A stretch of DNA of 64,000 nt from Candidatus Leptofilum proximum (GTDB taxonomy: Bacteria; Chloroflexota; Anaerolineae; Promineifilales; Promineifilaceae), in the NCBI GenBank assembly GCA_016710325.1, contig JADJXK010000002.1:1860001-1924000 (forward strand), given 5' to 3'. Position numbers and translations under genes: made by a program. The notes beneath the pieces are model-generated. The model searched no databases. It was not told the DNA's origin and worked only from the letters and a program-made list of their open reading frames with translations. This document shows, in pieces, positions 53,701-61,460 of the stretch. Each line of letters starts with the position of its first letter. The stretch's first letter is position 1.

Positions 53701-55397
53701 AGTTTAGCCACGCTTTGTTTCAACAATACATTTACCTCCAGCTTTCGTCCGGCGAACGCCGCCGCCTGCATGGTGCTGTCGCCAGGGCGCTGGCAGCGTT
53801 ATATGCTGAGGATCTCGATCCGATCGTTAACCAGTTAGCGTACCATTATACGGCCGTAGCCGATTGGCCCCAGGCCACGTGGTACCATCACCGGGCCGGT
53901 GAACTCGCTTACCAGAGAGCCGCCCTGCTCGACACTGTTTACCATTACCGGGCCGCCCTGGCCCACTGGCAAGAGTCCGACACCACAGGTCAGGCGAAGC
54001 TGCTAAATAACCTTGGCGAGTGCTTGTGGATGCTGGGCCAACATCACGAAGCCATTGAGGCGCTGCAAACCAGCCGCGATCTGTTTCAACAAGTGGAAGA
54101 CAACCTTGGGGCCGCCACCGCCCAGCGATTGCTGGGCCGCGTTTATTGGGAATCGGGGCAGCCAGACAGAGCTGGGCGCTGTTACCGGCAAGCCCTGGAC
54201 ATTTTGGAGGGCGAGCCTGAGGGTGAGGCCCTGGCCTGGGCGCTGGCCAGTATGTCCAATTACCATATGCACCTGGGGAATTATGAGGAATCTATCCACC
54301 TGGGGGAGCAGGCGCTGACGCTGGCCAGACGATTAGAAGCCGATGCTTTGATCATCCAATGTCTGTGCGATCTCGGTTCCGCCATCTCCAGCAAAGGGGA
54401 CTGGACCGGCCTGGAACTGGAACAGGAGAGCCTGAAGCTGGCGCTGGCCGCCAACCGGCCGCATGATGCTGGCCGCGCCTACCTATACATCGCCGAAGCC
54501 CTCATCTATCTCGGCCGTTATGAGCAGGCCAGAGCACTTTTGCAAGAAGCCATTACGTACACGCGCCGCATGCAGATTCCCTTTATCGCCGAAAGCGCGT
54601 CCCGCATGTTGGCTGAAATCGATCTGCTAACCGGCCAGTGGTCAGCAGTCCTTGACCAGTTAAAGACAAAAGTTGAACACACTGGCGCACAACCAGCAGG
54701 CTTGCCCGAGCTCCATGCAAGTTTGCTGCTGGGCCGCCTCTACAACAACCTGGGGCTGGCTGAAAAGGCCCACGAGCTGTTGGCGGAAGCGCTGGCTGGC
54801 CCGGTCAAGAGCCTGGACCCACGCGTGGCGCTTCTGGGCGAACTGGCGCGGACTGCCGCGTTACGCGGCCAGCGGGATGCCGCTGTGGCGGCCGCCAGGG
54901 AGATAGTAGAATTGACCCGCCAGGCTCACTTTCTCTTCCCAAACTTCAATATGGCGTTGTTGTTCATCTGCCGGTTAGCCGTAGCGTTTAACGTGCCCGA
55001 CATGCTGCCCACGGCCCATGCCGCCCTTCAGCAGCTGGCCAGGCTGGATGGGCAGTTCCATACACCGGCCACAGCGGCCTCTCTCCGGGAAGGGCAGGCC
55101 TGGCTGGCTCTGGTTGAGGGAAATGGGGCGGAAACGGCCGTCACCTTTCAGCAGGCAGCAGCCAGATGGCAAGACCTGAAGCATCCTTATGACCAAGCCC
55201 GAGCCTTGAGCGGTTTAGGCCAGGCGCGGGCGCGGGCGGGTGATATGGCGGGAGCCCAATTGGCCTTGAAGCAAGCGAAGGAGCTGATCCACCTCCTGGC
55301 GATGCAGCTAGACGACCACCAATTGAAATCCGCGTTTCTCGATTCACGCCTGGTGGGGGAAATTAATGCGGCTTTCAAGCAGACTAAATGTGGCTGA
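50748..55397 (+). CDS. Giant SARP-type regulator: winged helix/BTAD, alpha/beta-hydrolase, ATPase, TPR
   Basis: 1549 residues. The N-terminal ~95 form an OmpR-like winged helix (LTLFGAPKLERNGRIYPL, RKARALLAYLA); about 100-245 is a bacterial transcriptional-activator domain. Residues about 280-545 look like an alpha/beta-hydrolase with nucleophile Ser in LALSQAGAVAIAYAARHPERL, Asp in HCRQDAAVPF and His in NHLLLP, as found before class III cyclases. About 575-950 is a STAND-type ATPase (GGAGRGKTS Walker A, LVTLDDLQWID Walker B). About 1000-1540 is TPR-like helices. The hydrolase may be a small-molecule sensor. Putting it inside a SARP regulator is uncommon. Confidence 0.83.
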   Translation: MWQLTLFGAPKLERNGRIYPLPRRKARALLAYLAVTQKPHPRETIVALFWPDHDQQQGRADLSRILSNLRTVLGTDYILADRDQVALNEKAALVVDVNHFRHQLGRCRETAGQEMDDDWLQNLAAAAACYQADFLAGFTLPDCPAFDEWQLLQTEALRRDLSWALEKLVDAYEVRRDLVQAIVYAQRWVALDPLHEPAQRRLIGLYGRNGQRAEAHRQYQTCERLLAVELGVEPEPETKQLYEQIRTGELVPGDGRHGRSATIPAPPPKLDQEIRYFLTPDQVRIAYSVVGSGPPLVWTATFLRHLEFDWQSPIWQHWLAALASRYTLIRYDERACGLSDWDVHDISFEAWVRDLEALVDHLGLDQFRLLALSQAGAVAIAYAARHPERLSHLILHGAYARGRFQRQDNPQAAEEAQTLLALTKLGWGQDSPAFRQVFSMQLMPEATKEQLAWFDELMRISMTPENAVRAEAEMYNINVLNLLPGLRVPTLVTHCRQDAAVPFAEGRILASQIPGAQFVPLDSKNHLLLPTEPAWEQFARQVHSFVAADGRPFSSTPFTTQPVPPKTLRIAWPEPSPAPQPLFVARTRELARLNGHLDEALKRNGRIVFVTGGAGRGKTSLLAEFARRAQAAHQELIVVGGSGNAVAGVGDAFLPFREVIAQLTGNVSTRQLSGQAAIEQARRLWALLPQTAQTIVEHGPQLLELFVSGKQLLARAAAAVPAGASWLAALREEVARRHQPGALEQTAVFGQATSVLHHLAQQRPLLVTLDDLQWIDAASIGLLFHLGRRLAGSRILIVGAYRPDEIAQPHPLVQLLDEFKRQYGDVFIDLAAADEAEGLAFVDAFLDSEPNQLDAAFRQALWQRTGGHPLFVVELLRDMQSRGDLVQDEAGRWREGQALDRQSFPVRVEAVIARRVERLDDDLRAVLAAASVEGELFTAEVVAQVLGVAERPLLHSLSQVLGKQQRLVQERGELKVGQRYLAAYQFSHALFQQYIYLQLSSGERRRLHGAVARALAALYAEDLDPIVNQLAYHYTAVADWPQATWYHHRAGELAYQRAALLDTVYHYRAALAHWQESDTTGQAKLLNNLGECLWMLGQHHEAIEALQTSRDLFQQVEDNLGAATAQRLLGRVYWESGQPDRAGRCYRQALDILEGEPEGEALAWALASMSNYHMHLGNYEESIHLGEQALTLARRLEADALIIQCLCDLGSAISSKGDWTGLELEQESLKLALAANRPHDAGRAYLYIAEALIYLGRYEQARALLQEAITYTRRMQIPFIAESASRMLAEIDLLTGQWSAVLDQLKTKVEHTGAQPAGLPELHASLLLGRLYNNLGLAEKAHELLAEALAGPVKSLDPRVALLGELARTAALRGQRDAAVAAAREIVELTRQAHFLFPNFNMALLFICRLAVAFNVPDMLPTAHAALQQLARLDGQFHTPATAASLREGQAWLALVEGNGAETAVTFQQAAARWQDLKHPYDQARALSGLGQARARAGDMAGAQLALKQAKELIHLLAMQLDDHQLKSAFLDSRLVGEINAAFKQTKCG

Positions 55398-55492
55398 AGT
55401 CCAAATTGAGCAGCGACGAAACGGTTCCCCATCCGCTGGGAAGCCCAACCTTTTGCAGGTTTTAGCCTCACACAGATGTTCTAATTCCACGT

Positions 55493-55530
55493 AAACGGCC
55501 GTTTAACAGCAGGTTAACGGCCGTTTAATA
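55493..55530. repeat. Tandem TTAACGGCCGTTTAA palindromes
   Basis: TAAACGGCCGTTTAA and TTAACGGCCGTTTAA are two extended ACGGCCGT palindromes about 22 bp apart in a non-coding gap of 313 bp. Their context is the rare case of the motif outside genes. Confidence 0.6.
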
Positions 55531-55558
55531 TTTTAAGGTTTGGCCCTTGTTTTGTGGG

Positions 55559-55587
55559 TTGTCAGGCATACGGCCGTATGCTATAAT
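55559..55587 (+). promoter_or_regulatory. nrdR promoter
   Basis: TTGTCA (55559-55564), a 17-bp spacer and TATAAT (55582-55587) form a strong sigma70 promoter. The spacer contains the palindrome CATACGGCCGTATG, a candidate operator. Confidence 0.75.
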
Positions 55588-55632
55588 GCCTGCCACTTGT
55601 ACCAAATCTAGGGGGATTCGAAGTGCTTGCCC

Positions 55633-55681
55633 CCATATATGGCGGCAACTCGACAAAAACACGGTACAATCCCATATCTGG
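55633..55681 (+). promoter_or_regulatory. Pair of CCATATNTGG palindromes before nrdR
   Basis: CCATATATGG (55633-55642) and CCATATCTGG (55672-55681) lie 39 bp apart in the leader. They resemble the AT-rich cores of NrdR boxes but the spacing differs from the usual ~31 bp. Confidence 0.3.
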
Positions 55682-55710
55682 TTTTTCAGGGCTAAAGGGA
55701 GACTTCTCTG

Positions 55711-56163
55711 GTGAAATGTCCTTACTGCGATAATGAAAAAACGCGCGTCATCGACACCAGTCACGACGCTCGCGGCGGTACGCGGCGGCGGCGGGTGTGC
55801 GATAAGTGCGGCGAGCGGTTCAGCTCCTACGAGCGCCCCATCCTGGCCACGCCCATGCTGGTGAAGCAAGACGGCACCCGCGAAGAGTTCTCGCGGGACA
55901 AGCTGATGGCGGGCATCAAGGTCGCCTGCGCCAAACGGCCGGTGGCCGCCGCCGACATCGAGCGCATCGCGGGCGAAGTAGAGGCCGAGCTACAGCAGTC
56001 GGGCAAGGCTGAAGTTTCCAGCCACATGGCAGGCGATCTGGTCATCAAAAAACTTAAGGATTTGGACGAGGTGGCGTATATCCGCTATGCCACGGTCTAC
56101 CTGGGTTTTGATGACCTGGAGTCCATTCGCAAGGAGATTGATCGCCTGCTCGAAAGCCGCTAA
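55711..56163 (+). CDS. nrdR: Ribonucleotide reductase regulator NrdR
   Basis: 150 residues from a GTG start, with GGGAG about 12 bases upstream. The zinc ribbon has CPYC (3-6) and CDKC (about 31-34); the rest is an ATP-cone (about 49-140). It senses ATP/dATP and represses reductase genes. Its location before the class II reductase gene agrees with that. Confidence 0.94.
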   Translation: MKCPYCDNEKTRVIDTSHDARGGTRRRRVCDKCGERFSSYERPILATPMLVKQDGTREEFSRDKLMAGIKVACAKRPVAAADIERIAGEVEAELQQSGKAEVSSHMAGDLVIKKLKDLDEVAYIRYATVYLGFDDLESIRKEIDRLLESR

Positions 56164-56186
56164 TAAACAAGTTTTTGAGTGAAATT

Positions 56187-56594
56187 ATGGATGAAAGTCT
56201 TAAAGAATATCGAACGTTTCTAATAAACGCCGATCAAAAAGCGCAAGAGGATTTTGATAAAACCATATTAACTCTTTCTGGAGGTGCGTTAGGAATTTCT
56301 ATTGCTTTTGTGAAAGATGTGATTGGTGGTAACCCAATCGAATATGCTTGGGCTTTAGCCTGGGCATGGATTAGTTGGTCAGTAAGTTTAACTTGCATTT
56401 TGACTTCATTTTACTTGAGCCAACAAGCTCTCAGAAAGTCGATACGGCAGGTAGATTCTGGTGAAATTTATCAGGAAACTCCAGGGGGACGTTTTAGTAA
56501 ATTTACATCTTATGCAAATGGATTAGGAATTATTTTTTTTATTTTAGGTGTATTGCTTATTGTGTTGTTTGCGTACAGGAATTTGGTGTTATGA
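56187..56594 (+). CDS. Small membrane protein of unknown function
   Basis: I begin at the ATG; a TTG start upstream is possible. 135 residues: a charged N-terminal helix, then DKTILTLSGGALGISIAFV (membrane helix), two more helices about 55-80 and the last near the C-terminus. Base composition is clearly richer in A/T than its neighbours. It overlaps the next gene by 4 bp (ATGA). Together they form an insertion between nrdR and the reductase. Function unknown; the layout recalls small membrane effector pairs but no motif shows it. Confidence 0.7.
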   Translation: MDESLKEYRTFLINADQKAQEDFDKTILTLSGGALGISIAFVKDVIGGNPIEYAWALAWAWISWSVSLTCILTSFYLSQQALRKSIRQVDSGEIYQETPGGRFSKFTSYANGLGIIFFILGVLLIVLFAYRNLVL

Positions 56595-56806
56595 TGAAAA
56601 ATCAAAAAGATTTGGAATTAACCATTCCGCTGGGAAAACTAGACGAGTTTGGATTTATTCCCCCTCCACCACCGGTGGCCCAAGCAAATAAACCTAAATC
56701 GTCAGGTACATCTGAAAAGGGCTATACACCTGCACCGCCACCACCAAAAATCCCGCAGCCCTCCAAACCTACCGCTACTTCAACCCAAAAACCAAAAACC
56801 AAATAG
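56591..56806 (+). CDS. Small proline-rich protein
   Basis: 71 residues: a short N-terminal part, then IPPPPPVAQ and PAPPPPKIPQPSKP and a Lys-rich tail. No membrane helix is seen. It starts in the stop codon of the small membrane protein, implying coupled translation. Proline-rich runs often bind partner proteins. AT-richer than the flanking genes. Unknown function. Confidence 0.6.
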   Translation: MMKNQKDLELTIPLGKLDEFGFIPPPPPVAQANKPKSSGTSEKGYTPAPPPPKIPQPSKPTATSTQKPKTK

Positions 56807-56935
56807 TTATTTAGCAGTAACTGATAGTCTTCGTTCCTACGTTGACTTTATTAAATTTGCCTCAAGATAGAACCTTAAGCTTTTGATGCTCCGTTCTATC
56901 TAGAAGTTAAGGCCAATCAAGGAGATGGAATATCG

Positions 56936-59272
56936 ATGTCTGAACAGCAAACGCAAAATCAACCGTTGGTAAAAGCCAATGGCACCCCTGACAGTAACGG
57001 CAAAAATGGCAAAGGCAAAAACAGCGCAAACCTCAGTGAAAGCAGCATTTATTTTAAGGTTGCGGTACCCAAAAGTATTGTGAAGCGAGACGGCCGTATC
57101 GCGCCTTTTGACATGGAACGTATTGAAAATGCCCTGGAGCGCTGCTTCGCCAGTTTAGACATCGAACCCCAAACACCGGTGCACGACATTACGCATCAGG
57201 TGGTCAACGTGGTAGCCGCCAAGTACGACCTGCCTACCGTTGAAGGCGTGCAAGACATTGTGGAGATGGTGCTGCAAGCGGCGGGCGAGTACGAGGCCGC
57301 CAAACATTACATCCTGTACCGCGCCGAACACGCCAAAATGCGCACCAAGCGCCCCGTGCCCGATGCCGTGCGTGCCGCCTTTGCCGAGTCGGACCCCTAC
57401 TTCCCCACCCAGCTGCAAAAGTTCCAGTTCTACGATAAATATTCCCGCTTTAACTACGATCTCGGCCGTCGCGAGACGTGGGTGGAGACGGTCAACCGGG
57501 CCACCGATTACCTCAAAGAGCTGTCGGAGTACCGCCTGCCGACCAACATCTATGAACGCATTCGCCAGGGTATTTTGCAAATGAAGGTCATGCCCTCCAT
57601 GCGCCTGCTGGCGATGGCCGGTCCGGCGGCGCGGCGCAACAACATCGCTATCTACAACTGCTCCTACATGCCGGTCGACAGCATCGACTCCTTTGTGGAA
57701 GCGCTGATCATTTCCATGAGCGGCTGCGGCGTCGGCTTTTCGGTCGAGCGGCAGTACGTGGAGCAGTTCCCGCGCATTGCCCGGCAAAGCGGCAAACCAG
57801 CCACTACCCACGTTGTCGGCGATTCGTCCGAGGGGTGGGCCGAAGCGGTGCGCATCGGCCTGACCGCCTGGTTCAACGGCGAAGATGTGAAGTTCGACTA
57901 CTCCGAAGTGCGCCCCATTGGCTCACCGCTACGGGTGAAGGGTGGCCGCGCCTCCGGGCCTGAGCCGCTGCGCCAGATGCTGGACTTTGCCCGTTCGCGG
58001 ATTTTGTCTCGGCAGGGGGGCTTTTTACGGCCGTTAGATGCCCATGACATCATGTGTGCCGTGGGGGATGCGGCCGTTTCTGGCGGCGTGCGTCGTACCG
58101 CCATGATCTCGCTGTTTGACTACGACGACTTGGAAATGCGCCACTGCAAAGATGGCGACTTCTGGCGGTCCAACAGCCAGCGGTGGAATGCCAACAATTC
58201 GGCCGTGTGGCCCTCGCGTGAGCTGAGCCAGGCGGAAATTACCCGCTTTGTGCTAGACATGGTGGAGTCAGAGCGCGGCGAGCCGGGCATCTTCAACCGC
58301 AAAGCGGCGATTGAAAATCGGCCAGCCCGCCGCAAAGAAGCCGAGTTTGGCACAAATCCGTGTGGCGAGATTTTGCTGCGCCCCTACTCGTTCTGCAACC
58401 TCACCAGCGCCATTGCCCGCGCCGACGATACCTACGAAACGCTCAAGGAAAAGGTCGAGCTGGCGGCCATCATCGGCACGATCCAGTCGATGGCCACCCA
58501 CTTCCCCGGGCTGCGCCCGCAGTGGCAGCAAAACAGCATCGATGAACGTCTGCTGGGCGTGGATTTAAACGGCCAGATGGACAGCCCCGCCGCCCAGGAC
58601 CCGGAAATCCAGGAAAAGTTGCAGCAAGTAGCCGTGGATACAAACAAGCAGTATGCCGCCATGCTGGGGATCAACCAGTCTGCGGCTGTTACCTGCGTCA
58701 AACCGTCGGGCAACTCCTCGCAGCTGGTGAACTCTTCGTCGGGGCTGCATTCCCGCTGGGCGCCGTACTACATCCGCAACGTGCGCGTGAGCTCGCACAG
58801 CCCCGTCTTTAAGGTGCTGCAGGATGCCGGGGCGCCCATGGACCCGGAAAACGGCCAGACCCGCGACAACGCCAAGACGTGGGTGGCGCACTTCCCGGTA
58901 AAATCACCCGAAGGGGCCACCACGCGCAACGACCGGTCGGCGCTGGAGCAGTGTGAATTCTGGCTGCAAAACAAGATCCACTACACGGAGCACAATCCCA
59001 GCGTGACGATTACCTACCGCGACCACGAGGTGCTGGACGTCATCCGCTGGATCTGGGAGCACCAGGACAAGATTGGCGGCATGGCCTTCCTGCCCGCCTT
59101 CGACGCCCAGTACGACCAGATGCCCTACATCGAAATTACGCAGGAAGAGTACGAGCAGCTGGCCGACAAATTCCCAGACATCGACTTCTCCAAGATTTAC
59201 CGCTACGAGGAAGAAGATTTGACAACGGCCGCACAAGAACTGGCCTGCATGGCGGGCAACTGCGACATCTAG
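56936..59272 (+). CDS. nrdJ: Adenosylcobalamin-dependent (class II) ribonucleoside-triphosphate reductase
   Basis: 778 residues. An N-terminal ATP-cone (about 48-140) provides dATP control. The barrel has NCSYMPVDS near 240 (active-site Cys), FGTNPCGEILLRPYSFCNL near 470 (Asn/Cys/Glu radical core) and VKPSGNSSQ near 585. The C-terminus ends ACMAGNCDI, a Cys pair with the 5-residue spacing of monomeric RTPR-type enzymes, which pass electrons from thioredoxin. B12 replaces a separate radical subunit. NrdR is encoded just upstream. Confidence 0.92.
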   Translation: MSEQQTQNQPLVKANGTPDSNGKNGKGKNSANLSESSIYFKVAVPKSIVKRDGRIAPFDMERIENALERCFASLDIEPQTPVHDITHQVVNVVAAKYDLPTVEGVQDIVEMVLQAAGEYEAAKHYILYRAEHAKMRTKRPVPDAVRAAFAESDPYFPTQLQKFQFYDKYSRFNYDLGRRETWVETVNRATDYLKELSEYRLPTNIYERIRQGILQMKVMPSMRLLAMAGPAARRNNIAIYNCSYMPVDSIDSFVEALIISMSGCGVGFSVERQYVEQFPRIARQSGKPATTHVVGDSSEGWAEAVRIGLTAWFNGEDVKFDYSEVRPIGSPLRVKGGRASGPEPLRQMLDFARSRILSRQGGFLRPLDAHDIMCAVGDAAVSGGVRRTAMISLFDYDDLEMRHCKDGDFWRSNSQRWNANNSAVWPSRELSQAEITRFVLDMVESERGEPGIFNRKAAIENRPARRKEAEFGTNPCGEILLRPYSFCNLTSAIARADDTYETLKEKVELAAIIGTIQSMATHFPGLRPQWQQNSIDERLLGVDLNGQMDSPAAQDPEIQEKLQQVAVDTNKQYAAMLGINQSAAVTCVKPSGNSSQLVNSSSGLHSRWAPYYIRNVRVSSHSPVFKVLQDAGAPMDPENGQTRDNAKTWVAHFPVKSPEGATTRNDRSALEQCEFWLQNKIHYTEHNPSVTITYRDHEVLDVIRWIWEHQDKIGGMAFLPAFDAQYDQMPYIEITQEEYEQLADKFPDIDFSKIYRYEEEDLTTAAQELACMAGNCDI

Positions 59273-59315
59273 AACGTAATTGAGTAATTAGGTAATTGAG
59301 AAATTGCCCGGGGAG

Positions 59316-59346
59316 AACAGCTCGCCAGCTTTGGCGAGCTGTTTTT
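59316..59346 (+). terminator. Rho-independent terminator after nrdJ
   Basis: AACAGCTCGCC and GGCGAGCTGTT pair around AGCTTT and run into TTTTT. Confidence 0.9.
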
Positions 59347-59371
59347 CATTGCCTGACAAGATTGATTTGAT

Positions 59372-59434
59372 GAGGAGTAAGCATCCTCAGATGCGAACGG
59401 CCGCTCGCATCTGAGGATGCTCACTCCTCTTTTT
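59372..59434 (+). terminator. Long inverted repeat with T tract, second terminator-like hairpin
   Basis: GAGGAGTAAGCATCCTC and mirrored GAGGATGCTCACTCCTC arms form a stem of about 25 bp with one mismatch pair; the loop is ACGGCCGC. A TTTTT run follows. It may be terminator, repeat or both. Confidence 0.7.
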
Positions 59435-59443
59435 GCGTGGTTA

Positions 59444-59467
59444 ATAGTTCAATGGGCATTGAAGTAT
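59444..59467. promoter_or_regulatory. Candidate ArsR operator 1
   Basis: ATAGTTCAAT-GGGC-ATTGAAGTAT is an imperfect inverted repeat with the TTCAA/TTGAA cores of ArsR/SmtB sites. The regulator is encoded at 61079. Confidence 0.5.
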
Positions 59468-59541
59468 GACGGGCGTCATTTGATTTGCATGAGGAAGATC
59501 ACTACGGCCGTTTCTCCCCCAGCCGTATAGTTCCCACACAC

Positions 59542-59564
59542 TATTTCAACAGTGATTGAACTAT
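59542..59564. promoter_or_regulatory. Candidate ArsR operator 2
   Basis: TATTTCAA-CAGTGA-TTGAACTA shares TTCAA/TTGAACTA cores with operator 1 and lies just before AAGGAG and the thioredoxin-like start, so it could block transcription. Confidence 0.5.
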
Positions 59565-59577
59565 CAAGGAGAACCTC

Positions 59578-59853
59578 ATGCTAAAAATTAAAGTCCTTGG
59601 CCCTGGCTGTGCCAACTGCAAACGGGTGGAACAAATTGCCCGTCGTGAAGTAGAAAGGCTGGGTCTGGCCGCCGAGATTGAAAAAGTGACTGACTATAGC
59701 CAGATTATGGCCTATGGCGTTATGTCAACCCCTGGTCTGGTGATTGATGAGCAGGTGGTGGCGTACGGCCGTATCCCCACCAACGAAGAAGTTACCAATT
59801 GGCTCATCGCCGCCCAAAATCAATCTCCTAACAATAAAATTCTTATACAGTGA
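59578..59853 (+). CDS. Thioredoxin-like small redox protein
   Basis: 91 residues with GPGCANCKRVEQ (CxxC) near residue 10 and MSTPGLVIDEQVVAYGRIPTNEEV later, typical of redox-active disulfide protein 2. A clear AAGGAG precedes the start. These proteins often accompany the permeases of the next gene and ArsR regulators. Confidence 0.9.
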   Translation: MLKIKVLGPGCANCKRVEQIARREVERLGLAAEIEKVTDYSQIMAYGVMSTPGLVIDEQVVAYGRIPTNEEVTNWLIAAQNQSPNNKILIQ

Positions 59854-59864
59854 GCAAGGAGATG

Positions 59865-59908
59865 TCACGCAAAGACGCTAAGAAAAAAGCCTTTGCGCCT
59901 TCGCGTGA
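59865..59908. repeat. TCACGCAAAGACGC inverted repeat
   Basis: TCACGCAAAGACGCTAAG and mirrored CTTTGCGCCTTCGCGTGA arms fill the gap to the permease, about 40 bp before its start. A widespread intergenic type. Confidence 0.75.
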
Positions 59909-59947
59909 GCCTTATTGGTTCTGGCTTTTCCAGATCGGGAATTTCAC

Positions 59948-61009
59948 ATGAGTAGCGAAAAATTAGCCCTTCTTACCCCACCCCGCAAATCCGGCTGGCG
60001 GCTGCCTGCGCTGGTGCTGCTGCTGGGCCTCGCCTGGCTGCTGGTCTGGCCGCACCTGCAAACCCTGGCCGACTGGCTCACCTACGATCTCATCGGCCTG
60101 CTGCCCGATACGCGCCTGGGTGAATCCATCAACTTTTTCCTTTACGATGTGCCCAAAATCCTCATGCTGCTGGCGGGCATGATTTTCCTGGTCACGTTTG
60201 TGCGCTCATTTTTTAGCCCGGAGCAAACGCGGGCCGCGCTGGGTGGCCGGCGCGAAGGCGTGGGCAACGTGCTGGCCGCCGGATTGGGCGTACTGACGCC
60301 ATTTTGCTCCTGTTCGGCCGTACCGCTGTTTATCGGCTTTGTAGAAAGCGGCATCCCGCTGGGCGTCACCTTCTCTTTTCTGATTGCCACCCCGGTGGTG
60401 AACGAAATTGCCCTGGCCATGCTGTTTGGCCTGTTCGGCTGGCAGATCGCCGGGCTGTATCTGGTCTCTGGCCTGACTATTGCCGTGGTCGGCGGGCTGA
60501 TCATCGGCCGTTTACAGCCGGAAAAGTACGTCGAGGATTTTGTCTGGCAGGTGCAGGTGGGGCAAACCGGTGACGTTACCTACAAGCCCACCTGGAATGA
60601 TAGGATTCGCATGGCGGGCCGCAGCACGCGGGAAATTGTGGGCAAGGTGTGGCCGTTTGTCATTCTGGGCATTGGCATTGGCGCCGGGATTCATGGCTAC
60701 GTGCCGGAAGATTTTCTGGCCGGGGTGATGGGGCGCGAGGCGTGGTGGTCGGTGCCTGCAGCCGTTCTCCTCGGAGTCCCGCTGTATGCCAACGCCGCCG
60801 GAATTATCCCGGTGGTGCATGCGCTGATGGAAAAAGGTGCGTCCCTAGGCACGGTGCTGGCCTTCATGATGTCCGTGGTGGCCCTCAGCCTGCCGGAAAT
60901 CCTGATCTTGAAGCGGGTTATCAAGCTGCGCCTCATTGCCATTTTTGTTAGCATTGTGGCCCTAGCGATTATTTTTACAGGCTACCTGTTTAACTGGGTG
61001 ATTGGGTAA
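59948..61009 (+). CDS. Permease of the ArsP/DUF318 family
   Basis: The chosen ATG gives 353 residues with about eight membrane helices. The family mark TPFCSCSAVPLFIGFVESGIPLG lies near 125, with two Cys for thiol chemistry, and a second PLYANAAGIIPVVHALMEKG motif near 280. Some relatives (ArsP) export trivalent organoarsenicals; others have unknown metals. The genes for a thioredoxin-like protein and a Cys-rich ArsR next to it support arsenic or a related thiol-reactive ion. Confidence 0.85.
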   Translation: MSSEKLALLTPPRKSGWRLPALVLLLGLAWLLVWPHLQTLADWLTYDLIGLLPDTRLGESINFFLYDVPKILMLLAGMIFLVTFVRSFFSPEQTRAALGGRREGVGNVLAAGLGVLTPFCSCSAVPLFIGFVESGIPLGVTFSFLIATPVVNEIALAMLFGLFGWQIAGLYLVSGLTIAVVGGLIIGRLQPEKYVEDFVWQVQVGQTGDVTYKPTWNDRIRMAGRSTREIVGKVWPFVILGIGIGAGIHGYVPEDFLAGVMGREAWWSVPAAVLLGVPLYANAAGIIPVVHALMEKGASLGTVLAFMMSVVALSLPEILILKRVIKLRLIAIFVSIVALAIIFTGYLFNWVIG

Positions 61010-61078
61010 ATTTATATCCACAGATTTCGCAGATTTTATGCTTCAAATCTGCACCATCTTTTTAATCTTTGATTGCTT

Positions 61079-61435
61079 ATGAAAGAAGAAGAATTGACCC
61101 AACGAACGGCCGTTTTCAAAGCCCTCGCCGACCCCAACCGGCTGCGCATCTTTGCCGAGCTGATGGCCGGTGATACCTGCAACTGCGAGTTGAAGGACAA
61201 ACTCGGCCTGGCGCCCAACCTGCTCTCGCATCACCTGAAGGTGTTGGAGAGCGTGGGATTGGTATCGTCGCGGCGGGATGTGGTGGACGGCCGTTGGGTT
61301 TATTACGCCGCCAACCGCGAAGCCGTGGCCCAGTGGCAAAGCTGGCTGGCCACTTTCTTCGATCCCGCCCGCATCCAATGCCGCACCCTTTGTGGACCAG
61401 AAGGGCAGTTGATTACGGCCGTTGAAGTCCGTTAA
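61079..61435 (+). CDS. arsR: ArsR-family metalloregulator
   Basis: The ATG gives 118 residues: KALADPNRLRIFAELMAG, then TCNCELKDKLGLAPNLLSHHLKVLESVGLVSSRRDV (winged helix with the Cys-x-Cys of As/Sb-sensing ArsR). Two further Cys near the end (QCRTLCG) may complete the site. It should repress the operon through the palindromes before the thioredoxin-like gene. Confidence 0.9.
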   Translation: MKEEELTQRTAVFKALADPNRLRIFAELMAGDTCNCELKDKLGLAPNLLSHHLKVLESVGLVSSRRDVVDGRWVYYAANREAVAQWQSWLATFFDPARIQCRTLCGPEGQLITAVEVR

Positions 61436-61460
61436 CCGTAAGCAACTTGCATTTTACTTA

